Part shown: positions 25,054 to 34,451 of the stretch, one piece after another
Layout: each line of letters starts with the position of its first letter
How positions within the stretch are numbered: position 1 is the first letter of the stretch
DNA from: Sphingomonas sp. CL5.1
GTDB lineage: Bacteria; Pseudomonadota; Alphaproteobacteria; Sphingomonadales; Sphingomonadaceae
DNA length: 64,000 bases
Assembly: GCF_013344685.1 (NCBI RefSeq)
Contig: NZ_CP050137.1
Location: 1,554,001-1,618,000 of the forward strand
Direction: 5' to 3'
The notes under the pieces: model-generated
What the model was told of the DNA's origin: nothing
Seen by the model: the letters and a program-made list of their open reading frames with translations, nothing else
Database searches by the model: none
Made by a program: the position numbers and the translations under genes

Positions 25054-26802
25054 TCATTTCGATCTGACATAGGTGCCCGGCGCGTCCTCGATCGCCTTGA
25101 GTCGGCCCTTTCCGGGGATGCGGGCGCCTTGCGCCGCAACCTCCTCCGCATCGATCGAGCGCAACCACCCGTTCCAGTCGGGCCACCAGCTTCCCTTGGT
25201 CTCGGTCGCGCCCGCGACGAAGTCGTCGAGCGATTTCACCGGCGCGGGGTTGGTCCAATATTGGTATTTATGCTGCGCCGGCGGGTTGACGACGCCCGCG
25301 ATATGGCCGGAGCCGGCGAGCAGGAACTTGACCGGGCCGGCGAGGATCTGCGTGAGCTTCCACACGCTCTCCACCGGGGCGATATGATCCTCGCGCCCGG
25401 CCTGCACATAGGCCGGCGTCCTGATCTTGCCGAGGTCGAGCGGCGTGCCGTCGATCGACAGCGCGCCGGGCCGCACCAGCAAATTGTCGCGATAGAGGTC
25501 GGTCAGGTAGCTCAGATGCCATCTGGCCGGCAGGTTGGTGGTGTCGCCGTTCCAGTGCAGCAGGTCGAACGGCGCGTAATCGTTGCCGAGCAGATAATTG
25601 TTGGTGACGTAGTTCCAGATCAGGTCGCGCCCGCGCAGCAGGTTGAAGGTCACCGCCATGTAGCGCCCGTCGAGGAAGCCCTGCGGCGAGAGCGTGCGGA
25701 TCAGCGTGAGCTGCTCGTCGTCGATGAAGTTGAGCAGGTCGCCGGCGCGGGTGAAGTCCACCTGCGCGGTGAAGAAGGTGGCGCTCGCCACCTTGTCCGC
25801 GTCGCCGCGCGCGGCGAGCAGCGCCAGCGTGGCGGCCAATGTGGTGCCGGCGACGCAATAGCCGATCGTGTGGACCGCCGGCACCTCCAGCGCGGTGCGC
25901 ACCGTGTCGATCGCGTCGATCTGCGCGTTGACATAATCGTCCCACGCGATGTCGGCCATCGTGGCATCGGCCGACTTCCACGACACGACGAACACGCTGA
26001 TCCCCTGATCGACGCACCAGCGGATGAAGCTCTTCTCCGGCGTCAGGTCCAGGATGTAATAGCGGTTGATCCACGGCGGGAAGATCACCAGCGGCACGCC
26101 GAGCACCTTCTTCGTGGTCGGCGTATATTGGATCAGTTCGTAGAGCGGCGTACGCTTGACCACCTTGCCGGGGGTGACGGCGAGGTTGCGGCCGACCTCG
26201 AACGCATCGGCGTCGGTATGGGTGAGCTGGCCGCGCGCCATGTCGGACAGCATGTGCTGCAACCCCTTGAGCAGATTCTCGCCGCCGGTCTCGATCGTCT
26301 TCTCGATCACCTCCGGGTTGGTCAGCGCGAAATTGCTCGGGCTCATCGCATCGACGAAGCCCTTGGCGGCGAAGCGGATCTGCTCCTTCTGCCCCGGCTC
26401 CAGCCCGTCGAGCGCCTCGACGTTCTTCAAGAGATGGTCGGCGATCAGGAAATAGCTGTCGCGAATCCACGCAAACAGCGGATTGTCGCGCCACGCCTCG
26501 GCCTTGAAGCGCCTGTCGCGCGCATGGGCGGCGGATTCGGGCGCGGGCGCGCCGCTATCCGCGCCGGGGTTGAGGAAACGCTGCCACAAGGTGAGGCTGT
26601 CGCGCCAGAAATCGTTCGCGCGCTCCAGCGTCGCGGCGTCGTTGAGGCCGGGGATCACCGGCATGCCGGGCAGCCCCGCCGCGCCCTCGCCGCCGCGCAT
26701 CGCCGCCATCCCGTGCTCCAGCATCATCTGCTGCGCGCGCCCGAGCACCCAGGTCCAGCGTTGCAGGTCGGCGAGGCTGGGGGACTGGAATTCGGTCATC
26801 AT
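25054..26802 (-). CDS. phaC: class I poly(3-hydroxyalkanoate) synthase
   Basis: Polymerises 3-hydroxyacyl-CoA into PHB-type storage polyester. The 582-residue length fits class I. The lipase-like box is GYCVAG with catalytic Cys316; the Asp and His of the triad are in AGREDHIAPVESVW and AGSGHIAGVVNPP. Two tandem ATG codons (26802 and 26799) follow AAGGAGAGG; the second has better spacing. The phasin gene lies 118 bases downstream on the same strand with its own probable operator. No phaA, phaB or phaR gene is in the window. Confidence 0.95.
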   Translation of the reverse strand: MMTEFQSPSLADLQRWTWVLGRAQQMMLEHGMAAMRGGEGAAGLPGMPVIPGLNDAATLERANDFWRDSLTLWQRFLNPGADSGAPAPESAAHARDRRFKAEAWRDNPLFAWIRDSYFLIADHLLKNVEALDGLEPGQKEQIRFAAKGFVDAMSPSNFALTNPEVIEKTIETGGENLLKGLQHMLSDMARGQLTHTDADAFEVGRNLAVTPGKVVKRTPLYELIQYTPTTKKVLGVPLVIFPPWINRYYILDLTPEKSFIRWCVDQGISVFVVSWKSADATMADIAWDDYVNAQIDAIDTVRTALEVPAVHTIGYCVAGTTLAATLALLAARGDADKVASATFFTAQVDFTRAGDLLNFIDDEQLTLIRTLSPQGFLDGRYMAVTFNLLRGRDLIWNYVTNNYLLGNDYAPFDLLHWNGDTTNLPARWHLSYLTDLYRDNLLVRPGALSIDGTPLDLGKIRTPAYVQAGREDHIAPVESVWKLTQILAGPVKFLLAGSGHIAGVVNPPAQHKYQYWTNPAPVKSLDDFVAGATETKGSWWPDWNGWLRSIDAEEVAAQGARIPGKGRLKAIEDAPGTYVRSK

Positions 26803-26952
26803 CCTCTCCTTGGGCGCGTGCCCCGGCGGGCCGCCCGCGCATAAGGTAGCAATGTTGCGGGGATGAGATAGCGGGTTTTTGCGCCGCCCCGCACGCGGCA
26901 CCTGTCGCCGCCGCGCCGGACGCGATATGATGCGGCTGCGAAAGGAGCAAAG

Positions 26953-28161
26953 ATGTCCGACGAATTCTACCGCATGAAGCGCCTGCCCCCCTATGTCATT
27001 GCCGAGGTCAATGCGATGCGGGCAGCGGCGCGCGCGGCGGGGGAGGACATCATCGACCTAGGCATGGGCAACCCCGATCTGCCCCCGCCGGCGCATGTGA
27101 TCGAGAAATTGTGCGAGGTGGCGCAGAAGCCCTCCGCCCACGGCTATTCGCAGTCGAAGGGCATTCCCGGCCTGCGCCGCGCCCAGGCCAATTATTATGC
27201 CCGCCGCTTCGGCGTGGAGGTCGATCCCGAGAATGAGGTGGTCGTGACGATGGGGTCGAAGGAGGGGCTGGCCAGCCTCGCCACCGCGATCACCGCGCCC
27301 GGCGACGTGGTGCTGGCGCCGAATCCCTCCTATCCGATCCACACCTTCGGCTTCATCATCGCCGGCGCGACGATCCGAGCGGTGCCGACCACGCCCGACG
27401 AGCATTATTTCGAGAGCCTCGAGCGCGCGATGGCCTATACCGTGCCGCGCCCCTCGGTGCTGGTGGTCAATTACCCGTCGAACCCGACGGCCGAGACGGT
27501 CGACCTCGCCTTCTACGAGCGGCTGGTGGCGTGGGCGCGCGAGAATCAGGTGTGGATTCTCTCCGACCTCGCTTATTCGGAACTGTATTACGACGGCAAT
27601 CCGACCCCCTCGATCCTCCAGGTGCCGGGCGCGAAGGACGTGGCGATCGAGTTCACCTCGCTCTCCAAGACCTATTCGATGGCCGGCTGGCGGATCGGCT
27701 TCGCGGTCGGCAACCGCAAGCTGATCGCGGCGATGACGCGGGTGAAGTCGTATCTCGATTACGGCGCCTTCACCCCGATCCAGGCGGCGGCCTGCGCCGC
27801 GCTCAACGGGCCGCAGGATATCGTCGACAAGAACCGCCAGCTCTATCACAAGCGCCGCGACGTGCTGGTGGAGAGCTTCGCGCGCGCCGGGTGGGAGATC
27901 CCGAGCCCACGCGCCTCGATGTTCGCGTGGGCGCCGCTGCCGCCGGCGCTGGCGCACCTAGGTAGCCTTGAGTTCTCGAAACAATTGCTGACTCACGCCA
28001 AGGTCGCGGTTGCGCCAGGGGTGGGCTACGGCGAGAACGGCGAGGGTTACGTGCGCATCGCGATGGTCGAGAACGAGCAGAGGTTGCGCCAGGCCGCGCG
28101 CAACGTGAAACGCTATCTGCAGATGATGGGCGTCAATACGCCCGCGCGTAACGCCGGGTGA
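26953..28161 (+). CDS. class I/II aminotransferase, AlaC-like
   Basis: A 402-residue PLP-dependent transaminase resembling glutamate-pyruvate transaminase AlaC. PLP-binding Lys239 lies in EFTSLSKTYSMAGWRIGFAVG; LGMGNPDLPPP, NYPSNPTAE and SDLAYSELYYDG are the other family landmarks. Probably makes alanine from pyruvate and glutamate. The ATG at 26953 follows AAAGGAGCAAAG at ideal spacing. Divergent from phaC with a 150-bp gap. LL-diaminopimelate aminotransferase is a related family and cannot be excluded, but AlaC fits the context better. Confidence 0.85.
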   Translation: MSDEFYRMKRLPPYVIAEVNAMRAAARAAGEDIIDLGMGNPDLPPPAHVIEKLCEVAQKPSAHGYSQSKGIPGLRRAQANYYARRFGVEVDPENEVVVTMGSKEGLASLATAITAPGDVVLAPNPSYPIHTFGFIIAGATIRAVPTTPDEHYFESLERAMAYTVPRPSVLVVNYPSNPTAETVDLAFYERLVAWARENQVWILSDLAYSELYYDGNPTPSILQVPGAKDVAIEFTSLSKTYSMAGWRIGFAVGNRKLIAAMTRVKSYLDYGAFTPIQAAACAALNGPQDIVDKNRQLYHKRRDVLVESFARAGWEIPSPRASMFAWAPLPPALAHLGSLEFSKQLLTHAKVAVAPGVGYGENGEGYVRIAMVENEQRLRQAARNVKRYLQMMGVNTPARNAG

Positions 28162-28225
28162 AGGTGCGCGTCGCTGACGGCCGCGTTGCCGGCCGCCGGA
28201 CTGGTGGATAGGCGGGCGGCCGGTC

Positions 28226-29008
28226 GTGCCGATCGTCTATAACCCCTTCTATTCGCTGGCCGGGGTGCTGGTCGGGCTGCTCGTCGGGCTGACCGGCGTC
28301 GGCGGCGGATCGCTGATGACGCCGCTGCTGGTGCTGGTCTTCGGCTTCCATCCGGTGACGGCGGTCGGCACCGACCTGCTCTACGCCTCCGCCACCAAGA
28401 CGGTCGGCACCGCCGTCCACGGCTGGCGCGGGACGGTGGACTGGCGCGTGGTCGGGCGGCTCGCGGCGGGCAGCGTGCCGACGACCGTCGCGATGCTGTT
28501 CGCGCTGAACTATGCCACGCATCGCGCGGCCGACACCGGACATCTCGTCGCGACGATCCTCGGCGCGGTGCTGCTGCTCACCGCCGGCGCGATCCTGTTC
28601 CGCGAGCGGATCGTCTCGCGCCTCGCGCCGCGCTTCGGGCGGCTCAGCGACCGGCGGATCGGCTGGCTCACCGTGCTGCTCGGCGCGATCCTCGGCGCGC
28701 TCGTCTCGCTCACCTCGGTCGGCGCCGGGGCGCTGGGGATCACCGCGCTGCTCGTGCTCTATCCCCGACTGGAGCTGAAGCGGCTGGTCGGCTCGGACAT
28801 CGCCCATGCCGTGCCGCTCACGCTGATCGCCGGCCTCGGCCATATGACGCTGGGCGCGGTGGACTTCTCGCTGCTGGTGTCGCTGCTCGCCGGATCGGTG
28901 CCGGGAATCGTCATCGGCAGCCTCGTCGCGACCCGCGTGTCCGATCGCGTGCTGGTCCCGATCCTCGCGATGACGCTGGCGGTGGTGGGCGTGAAGCTGG
29001 TGCTCTGA
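28226..29008 (+). CDS. TauE/SafE family anion permease
   Basis: A 260-residue inner-membrane protein with about seven to eight hydrophobic segments in two repeats, opening GVLVGLLVGLTGVGGGSLMTPLLVL, the family's double-Gly signature. TauE/SafE proteins export sulfite, sulfonates or other organic anions. The start is GTG at 28226; no ATG is near, and the ribosome site is weak. Followed 8 bases later by a GNAT gene. Substrate unknown. Confidence 0.85.
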   Translation: MPIVYNPFYSLAGVLVGLLVGLTGVGGGSLMTPLLVLVFGFHPVTAVGTDLLYASATKTVGTAVHGWRGTVDWRVVGRLAAGSVPTTVAMLFALNYATHRAADTGHLVATILGAVLLLTAGAILFRERIVSRLAPRFGRLSDRRIGWLTVLLGAILGALVSLTSVGAGALGITALLVLYPRLELKRLVGSDIAHAVPLTLIAGLGHMTLGAVDFSLLVSLLAGSVPGIVIGSLVATRVSDRVLVPILAMTLAVVGVKLVL

Positions 29009-29016
29009 GGCGCGGT

Positions 29017-29475
29017 ATGACCGATTCCCTGTCCATTCGTCTGGCCAGCCCGGCGCAGGTCGAGCAAATCCGAGACCTCACGTTGCGCGCCTATGCGAAA
29101 TGGGTTCCGATCACACCGCGCAAACCGCGTCCGATGACCGCCGATTATGATGTTGCGGTGCGAGAGAACCGCTTCGACTGCCTCTATGAGGACGACCAGT
29201 TCGTCGGTCTGATCGAAACCGTCCAGCAAGGCGACGAACTGATGATCGTCAACGTCGCGATCGACCCGGACCATCAGGGGCGCGGATTCGGCACCCGCCT
29301 GATGAAACATGCGGAGGAAATCGCCAGAGTGGCTTCGCTTCGTGCGACCCGCCTGTACACCAACAAGCTGATGACGGAGAATATCGTGCTCTACGAGCGT
29401 CTCGGCTATCGGTTCGAGAAGGAGACACACCACGATCTCGGCACCGTAGTGCATATGGTGCGTCCCGTTTCGTAG
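29017..29475 (+). CDS. GNAT-family N-acetyltransferase
   Basis: A 152-residue acetyltransferase fold. Motif A, binding acetyl-CoA, is VAIDPDHQGRGFGTRLMKHAEEIA (about residues 82-105), followed by LYTNKLMTENIVLYERLGYRF (motif B). Could acetylate a small molecule, an antibiotic or a protein; no specificity can be read. Its codon use and base composition look less GC-rich than both neighbours, hinting at more recent acquisition. The start ATG lies 8 bases after the TauE-like gene. Confidence 0.85.
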   Translation: MTDSLSIRLASPAQVEQIRDLTLRAYAKWVPITPRKPRPMTADYDVAVRENRFDCLYEDDQFVGLIETVQQGDELMIVNVAIDPDHQGRGFGTRLMKHAEEIARVASLRATRLYTNKLMTENIVLYERLGYRFEKETHHDLGTVVHMVRPVS

Positions 29476-29577
29476 CCGAGCTGGTTGATCGGCGTTGTCA
29501 GGGGCGATGATCTGGCGGATTGCGATCATGCTTCCACCCGGTTGACCTCCGCGCTCCGCTCCCGCATCCCCGCCGGC

Positions 29578-30021
29578 ATGACACGCCCCGGCTTCGCTTT
29601 CTCCACCCGCTTCAAGGTCCGCTATGCCGAGATCGACGGGCAGAAGGTGGTCTTCAACTCGCGCTATCTCGAATATGCCGACGTCGCCGTCACCGAATAT
29701 TGGGAGTGGACCGGCATCGGCGAGGTGCTGGGGAAGCTGTGGCACGAGACGGAGTTCCACGTCCGCCGCGCGGCGGTGGATTATCTCCGCCCGCTCGTGC
29801 TGGGCGACACGATCGAGGCGTCGGTCAGGATCGAGCGGCTCGGCTCGTCGAGCATCACCAAGAGGTTCGAGCTGGCCAACCAGCGCGGCGAGCTTTGCAC
29901 GGTGATCGACATGGTGAGCGTCCACGTCCACCTTCCCAGCGGCCGTCCGACGCCGATCGAGGGCGAGGTGCGGCAGTTCCTCGAGGCGCTCGTCGCCGCG
30001 CAGCCGGATCGGGTGGCGTAG
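29578..30021 (+). CDS. acyl-CoA thioesterase, 4HBT hot-dog family
   Basis: A 147-residue hot-dog-fold thioesterase of the YbgC/FadM type. The substrate-loop and catalytic pattern is RYAEIDGQKVVFNSRYLEYADVAVTEYW, where the position usually occupied by the catalytic Asp is in the AEIDGQ stretch. It probably hydrolyses short or aromatic acyl-CoA. The start is the ATG at 29578; an earlier start at 29485 adds an unconserved tail. Its stop TAG (30019-30021) is immediately followed by the palindromic 143-bp element. Confidence 0.8.
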   Translation: MTRPGFAFSTRFKVRYAEIDGQKVVFNSRYLEYADVAVTEYWEWTGIGEVLGKLWHETEFHVRRAAVDYLRPLVLGDTIEASVRIERLGSSSITKRFELANQRGELCTVIDMVSVHVHLPSGRPTPIEGEVRQFLEALVAAQPDRVA

Positions 30022-30163
30022 GACGGATCGACATTCAGCCGATGCGGGGCTGCAAATGGCGGTTCTCCGCGCTTCCGGCGCTCACGGACCTGTAGTCCGC
30101 AGCGCTCCGGGTCACGGAAAACCACCATTTTCGCTGACGTCTGACCTGAATGTCGATCCGTCC
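30021..30163. mobile_element. 143-bp palindromic MITE-like repeat
   Basis: Perfect 18-base terminal inverted repeats: GGACGGATCGACATTCAG at 30021-30038 and its complement CTGAATGTCGATCCGTCC at 30146-30163. Inside, AAATGGCGGTTCTCCG (30054-30069) pairs with CGGAAAACCACCATTT (30115-30130; 14 of 16 positions), and a GGCGCTCACGGAC/GTCCGCAGCGCTCC inner stem closes the tip, so the whole unit folds into one long imperfect hairpin. It contains no reading frame and lies exactly between two convergent stop codons. The ends match the short hairpin at 2562-2602. This is a non-autonomous repeat; no matching transposase is in the window. Confidence 0.6.
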
Positions 30164-30182
30164 AGGACTTGGCGCCGGCCGC

Positions 30183-31799
30183 CTACCGCCGGAACAATCC
30201 CCCCAGCACGCCGCGCACGACGCTGCCGATCAGCCCGCCGCCCGACGACGACGAGCGCCGACTGGAGGTGCCGAACACCTGCTTGCCGATCTCGTTCGCC
30301 ACCTGCCGCCCGATGGAGGAGCTGGCGGCGCGCGTGGCGGAGGTGATCGCCTTGTTCCACGGCGAGTTGGCCGCCTCGCGATCGGCGGCGATGCGGGCGC
30401 GTTCGGCTTCCTTCGCGGCCTGTGCGTCGGCCTTGGCCTGGAGCGCGGCGGCCTTCTCGGCATCGTCCTGCGCGCGCGCGGCGGAGGCGGCGGCCGCCGC
30501 CTCGGCGGTCTTGGCGGCGAGCAGTTCGTGCGCGGATTCGCGGTTGACCAGCGTGTCGTATTTCGCGCCGATCGCGTCGGTCTGCACCAGCACCTTGCGC
30601 TCGTCGGGCGTGATCGGGCCGACGCGGCTCTGCGGCGGGCGGATCAATGTGCGCTCGACCGGGGAGGGCGCGCCGTCCGGCTGGAGCAGCGACACCAAAG
30701 CCTCGCCCACCTTCAGCTCGGTGATCGCGGTGGCGACATCCACGCCGGGGTTGGCGCGGAAGGTCTGCGCCGCCGCTTTCACCGCCGCCTGGTCGCGCGG
30801 GGTGAAGGCGCGGAGCGCGTGCTGCACGCGGTTGCCGAGCTGCCCCGCGATCGTATCCGGCACGTCGATCGGGTTCTGGGTGATGAAATAGACGCCGACG
30901 CCCTTGGAGCGGATCAGTCGCACGACCTGCTCGATCTTCTCCAGCAGCGCCTTGGGCGCCTCGTCGAACAGCAAATGCGCCTCGTCGAAGAAGAAGCACA
31001 GCTTCGGCTTGTCGGGATCGCCCACCTCGGGGAGATGCTCGAACAGCTCGCTCATCAGCCACAGGAGAAAGGTGGAATAGAGCTTCGGGCTCGCCATCAA
31101 TTTGTCGGCGGCGAGGATGTTGACGATGCCACGCCCCTTGTCGTCGGTGCGGATGAAATCGTCCATGTCGAGCGCCGGCTCGCCGAAGAAATGCTCCGCG
31201 CCCTGGCTGCGGAGCTGGAGCAGCTGGCGCTGGATCGCGCCGATCGATTGCTTCGAGACGTTGCCGTAGGTGGTGGTCAGCTCGTCCGCGCGATCGGCGC
31301 AATTGGCGAGCATGGATTGCAGGTCGTCGAGGTCGAGCAGCAGCAGCCCTTCCTTGTCCGCGACGTGGAAGGCGATCGTCAGCACGCCCTCCTGCACCTC
31401 GTTGAGGTCCATCAGGCGGGCGAGCAGCAGCGGCCCCATCTCGCTGACGGTGGTGCGGATCGGGTGGCCCTGCTCGCCGTAGAGGTCCCAGAATTGCACC
31501 GGATTGTCGGCGTAATGCCAGTCGGAAAGGCCGATGTCGGCGGCGCGCCGGGCGAAGGCCTCGTGCGTCTTGGACTGCGGCGAGCCGGCCATCGCGATGC
31601 CGGAAAGATCGCCCTTCACGTCCGCAACGAAGCACGGGACGCCCTGCCCCGACAGTCCCTCGATGATGCCCTGGATCGTCACCGTCTTGCCGGTGCCGGT
31701 CGCGCCGGCGATCAGCCCGTGGCGGTTGGCGCGCTTCAACTGGAGCACCTGCGGATTGGCTCCGCCCGCGTCCGCGCCGATGAAGATGCCGTCGGTCAT
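30183..31799 (-). CDS. HerA-like ATPase (DUF853/YjgR family)
   Basis: A 538-residue FtsK-HerA-class P-loop ATPase. Walker A is GATGTGKT (residues 32-39), Walker [13 protein letters not shown] (about 250-261), and sensor-like [14 protein letters not shown] follows. Residues 405-450 are an Ala-rich coiled coil, and the C-terminal 50 residues are Ser/Gly rich. Members are thought to be DNA-translocating or recombination ATPases; the in vivo role of the E. coli relative YjgR is not established. It lies 109 bases downstream of degP. Not part of a herA-nurA or defence cluster here, so a housekeeping role is more likely. Confidence 0.85.
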   Translation of the reverse strand: MTDGIFIGADAGGANPQVLQLKRANRHGLIAGATGTGKTVTIQGIIEGLSGQGVPCFVADVKGDLSGIAMAGSPQSKTHEAFARRAADIGLSDWHYADNPVQFWDLYGEQGHPIRTTVSEMGPLLLARLMDLNEVQEGVLTIAFHVADKEGLLLLDLDDLQSMLANCADRADELTTTYGNVSKQSIGAIQRQLLQLRSQGAEHFFGEPALDMDDFIRTDDKGRGIVNILAADKLMASPKLYSTFLLWLMSELFEHLPEVGDPDKPKLCFFFDEAHLLFDEAPKALLEKIEQVVRLIRSKGVGVYFITQNPIDVPDTIAGQLGNRVQHALRAFTPRDQAAVKAAAQTFRANPGVDVATAITELKVGEALVSLLQPDGAPSPVERTLIRPPQSRVGPITPDERKVLVQTDAIGAKYDTLVNRESAHELLAAKTAEAAAAASAARAQDDAEKAAALQAKADAQAAKEAERARIAADREAANSPWNKAITSATRAASSSIGRQVANEIGKQVFGTSSRRSSSSGGGLIGSVVRGVLGGLFRR

Positions 31800-31852
31800 A
31801 CCTGCTCCCGGAATTGCTGCGGAAAGCAGCCTAGCCGCCGTCCCGTGACACG

Positions 31853-31888
31853 AAAAGGGCGTCGCGCGAGAAGACCCGCGCGGCGCCC
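31853..31888 (-). terminator. rho-independent terminator of degP
   Basis: On the minus strand a 12-bp stem (31857-31868 with 31877-31888, one mismatch, 8-base loop) is followed by CTTTTCG. It lies just after the degP stop and separates it from the HerA-like gene. Confidence 0.75.
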
Positions 31889-31908
31889 CTCTTCGGTTGC
31901 GACCCGAA

Positions 31909-33465
31909 TTACTTGATCTTGACCGGCACGAAGCCGCTCTGCCCCCGCGCGCGGTTGATCATCAGCAGCACCTGCGGGCGACCCGCCGACTTCGCCGCCT
32001 GCACGCCGCGCGCGAGATCGGCCGCCGAGCGCACCGGCGTGCCGTTGATTGCCGAGATCACGTCGCCGCGCCGCAGCTTCTGCCCGGCGTCGCTCGACGG
32101 ATCGACCGCGCTGACGACGACGCCCTGCACGGTCGAATCGACGCCCACCTGCCGCGCGATCGCCGGGGTGAGCGGCTGGACGGTGACGCCGATCGCGTTC
32201 GATGCCGGGGCCGGCTGCTCGCTGCCCTGATCGTCGTCGTCGCCGGAGAAATCGTCACCGCTGCCGGTGGTGGTCGCGAGCTGGTCCTCCGGCGGGCGGG
32301 TGGTGACGTTGGCGGTGATCGACATCGGCTTGCCCTCGCGGATGACGTCGAGCTTCACCGTCGAGCCGGGGCTGGCGTTGGCGATCAGATAGGAGAGCGT
32401 GGTGTCCGGCGTCACGGCGGTGCCGTTCACCCTGGTCACCACGTCGCCCGCGCGCAGCCCGGCCTTGGCGGCGGGGCCGCTCGGCTCGACGCGGCCGATG
32501 ATCTCGCCCGAGTTCTTGGGCAGGCCGAGCGCGGCGGCGATATCGTCCGTCACCGGCTGGATGCCGACGCCGAGATAGCCGCGCTTGACGCTGCCGCCCT
32601 TCATCAGCGTGTCGATGATCGGCCGCGCCTCCTCGGCTGGAATGGCGAAGCCGATGCCGATATTGCCGCCCGACTGCGAGAAGATCTGCGAGTTGATGCC
32701 GATCACGTTGCCGTTCATGTCGAACATCGGGCCGCCGGAATTGCCCTGGTTGATCGACGCGTCGGTCTGGATGAAGCGGTCGTTCGCGCCGCCCTGCCCG
32801 GTCACGCGGTGGACGGCGGAGATGATGCCGGCGGTGACGGTGCCGCCGAGGCCGAACGGGTTGCCGATCGCGATCACCCAGTCGCCGACGCGCGCATGCG
32901 CCGAATCGCCCCATTTCACATAGGGCAGCGGGCCGGGCGCGGTGATCTTGAGCAGGGCGAGGTCGGACGCGGCGTCGCGGCCGATCAGCTTGGCGACATA
33001 TTCCTTGCGGTCCGGCAGCGTCACGCGGATCGAGGTGACCACCGCGCCGCGCATCCCGGCGGCGACGACGTGGTTGTTGGTGACGATATAGCCGTCCGGC
33101 GAGATGATGAAGCCGGAGCCGAGCGATTGCGCCTCGCGCGTCACCGGGGCGCCGCCGCGCCCGCCGCCGCCGCCGCCGAACTGGCCGAACAGGTCGCCGA
33201 ACGGCGTGCCGGCGAACGGGTTCGCGGGCTGCTGCACCGTCACCTTCTGATCGGTGGAGATGTTGACGACGGCCGGCTGGAGCTTCGCCACCATGTCGGC
33301 GAAGCTCATCGGCGCGCCTGCGCGCGGGGCGCCGGCGTTGATCGTGCCGGGCTCGTTCTGCGCGACCTGCGCGGCGGTCGCGGGGTGCTGGAGCACCAGC
33401 GATGCGGCGGTGCCGCCGAGAAGGAGAGCGCCAGTAAGGGCGTAGGCGTAGCGCACGGTCTTCAT
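31909..33465 (-). CDS. degP: periplasmic Do-family serine protease DegP/DegQ
   Basis: A 518-residue HtrA protease and chaperone for misfolded envelope proteins. Signal peptide residues 1-32; catalytic triad His132 (VTNNHVV), Asp168 ([11 protein letters not shown]), Ser243 ([10 protein letters not shown]), all intact. Two PDZ domains follow (about 285-375 and 420-505). A Gly run at 97-105 lies in the LA loop. The ATG at 33463-33465 follows GAGAGGAAC. Together with hflK and hflC upstream it forms the conserved membrane-protein quality-control cluster; the 110-bp gap to hflC may hold its own promoter. Confidence 0.93.
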   Translation of the reverse strand: MKTVRYAYALTGALLLGGTAASLVLQHPATAAQVAQNEPGTINAGAPRAGAPMSFADMVAKLQPAVVNISTDQKVTVQQPANPFAGTPFGDLFGQFGGGGGGRGGAPVTREAQSLGSGFIISPDGYIVTNNHVVAAGMRGAVVTSIRVTLPDRKEYVAKLIGRDAASDLALLKITAPGPLPYVKWGDSAHARVGDWVIAIGNPFGLGGTVTAGIISAVHRVTGQGGANDRFIQTDASINQGNSGGPMFDMNGNVIGINSQIFSQSGGNIGIGFAIPAEEARPIIDTLMKGGSVKRGYLGVGIQPVTDDIAAALGLPKNSGEIIGRVEPSGPAAKAGLRAGDVVTRVNGTAVTPDTTLSYLIANASPGSTVKLDVIREGKPMSITANVTTRPPEDQLATTTGSGDDFSGDDDDQGSEQPAPASNAIGVTVQPLTPAIARQVGVDSTVQGVVVSAVDPSSDAGQKLRRGDVISAINGTPVRSAADLARGVQAAKSAGRPQVLLMINRARGQSGFVPVKIK

Positions 33466-33575
33466 GTTCCTCTCAATCACCCGGCAGCGGCCGGGCGTGT
33501 TTCAATGGCCTTTCGCCGATGAACGACGATTGAATATGAACGATTCGACAGTCGGACGTGTTTCCGGCCGGCGGA

Positions 33576-34451
33576 TCATTTTCCGCGACCCTCGAACTCC
33601 TTCAGATAGGAATTGTCGCGCGACATCAGGATCGTGGTCGATCCCTCCGGCGCCGGCCCGCCGTCCGCCCCGAAGGTGCGGCGATAGGACTGCATCGCGC
33701 GATAGAAATCGTAGAAGTCCGCATCCTTGCTGAACGCGTCGGCATAGATTTTGGCGGCGGTGGCGTCGGCCTCGGCGCGGACGATCTGCGCCTGCTTCTG
33801 CCCCTGCGCGCGGATCGTGTTCGCCTCCTGCTGGCGCGCGGTGCGCATCGATTGCAGCGCGCTTTCCAGCGGGCTGCCCTCGGGCAGGTCGGCGTGCTTG
33901 ATGCGCACGTCGACGATCTGCACGCCATATTGCCGCGCGTTGCGCTGGAGCGAGTTCTGGATCGCCTCCATCACGTCGCCGCGCTCGGGCGTGAGCAGCG
34001 AGGAGAAGGGCACCTTGCCCAGCTCGTTCCTCAGCGCCGTGCCGAGCAGCGGACGGAGCTGGTCCGCGACGCGCTCCTCGGTGGCGGAGGTGGAGCCGGT
34101 CGAGGTGACCGCCTTCAGCGGATCGACGATGCGGAAGCGCGCGAAGGCGTCGACGTTCAGCCGGAGCTGGTCGGTCGACAGCACGAGCGTGTTGTCGAGG
34201 TCCGCGTCGAGCACGCGCTTGTCGACCCACACGATCTTGTCGATGAACGGGATGCGCGCGATCAGGCCCGCGCCGGTGTTCCGGCCGATCACCTGCCCCG
34301 GCTGCCACTGGTTGATCGTCGTCACCGGATTCTCGAAGCGCAGGATCACCGCCTGCTTCGTCTCCGGCACGATCGCGAAGGTGGCGGCGGCGACGATCAC
34401 CGCGGCCAGCGCGGCGAAGCCGATCGCGATCGGGTTGCGGGCGAGGCTCAT
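33576..34451 (-). CDS. hflC: HflC, modulator of FtsH protease
   Basis: A 291-residue SPFH/stomatin-type protein with an N-terminal membrane anchor (residues 5-25) and a periplasmic band-7 domain. With HflK it forms the multimeric cage around FtsH that limits its access to membrane substrates. VPETKQAVILRFENPV and NVDAFARFRIVDPLKAV are the family marks, and the helical RTARQQEANTIRAQGQKQAQ segment forms the cage wall. The ATG overlaps the hflK stop by four bases (ATGA). The frame continues open upstream, but that part is antisense-free overlap with hflK and is not a fusion. Confidence 0.93.
   Translation of the reverse strand: MSLARNPIAIGFAALAAVIVAAATFAIVPETKQAVILRFENPVTTINQWQPGQVIGRNTGAGLIARIPFIDKIVWVDKRVLDADLDNTLVLSTDQLRLNVDAFARFRIVDPLKAVTSTGSTSATEERVADQLRPLLGTALRNELGKVPFSSLLTPERGDVMEAIQNSLQRNARQYGVQIVDVRIKHADLPEGSPLESALQSMRTARQQEANTIRAQGQKQAQIVRAEADATAAKIYADAFSKDADFYDFYRAMQSYRRTFGADGGPAPEGSTTILMSRDNSYLKEFEGRGK

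Noticed and set aside
30183..31799. HerA-type ATPase as part of a defence island
   Set aside because: No nuclease, SIR2, DUF4297 or similar partner is next to it; the neighbours are degP-hflCK.
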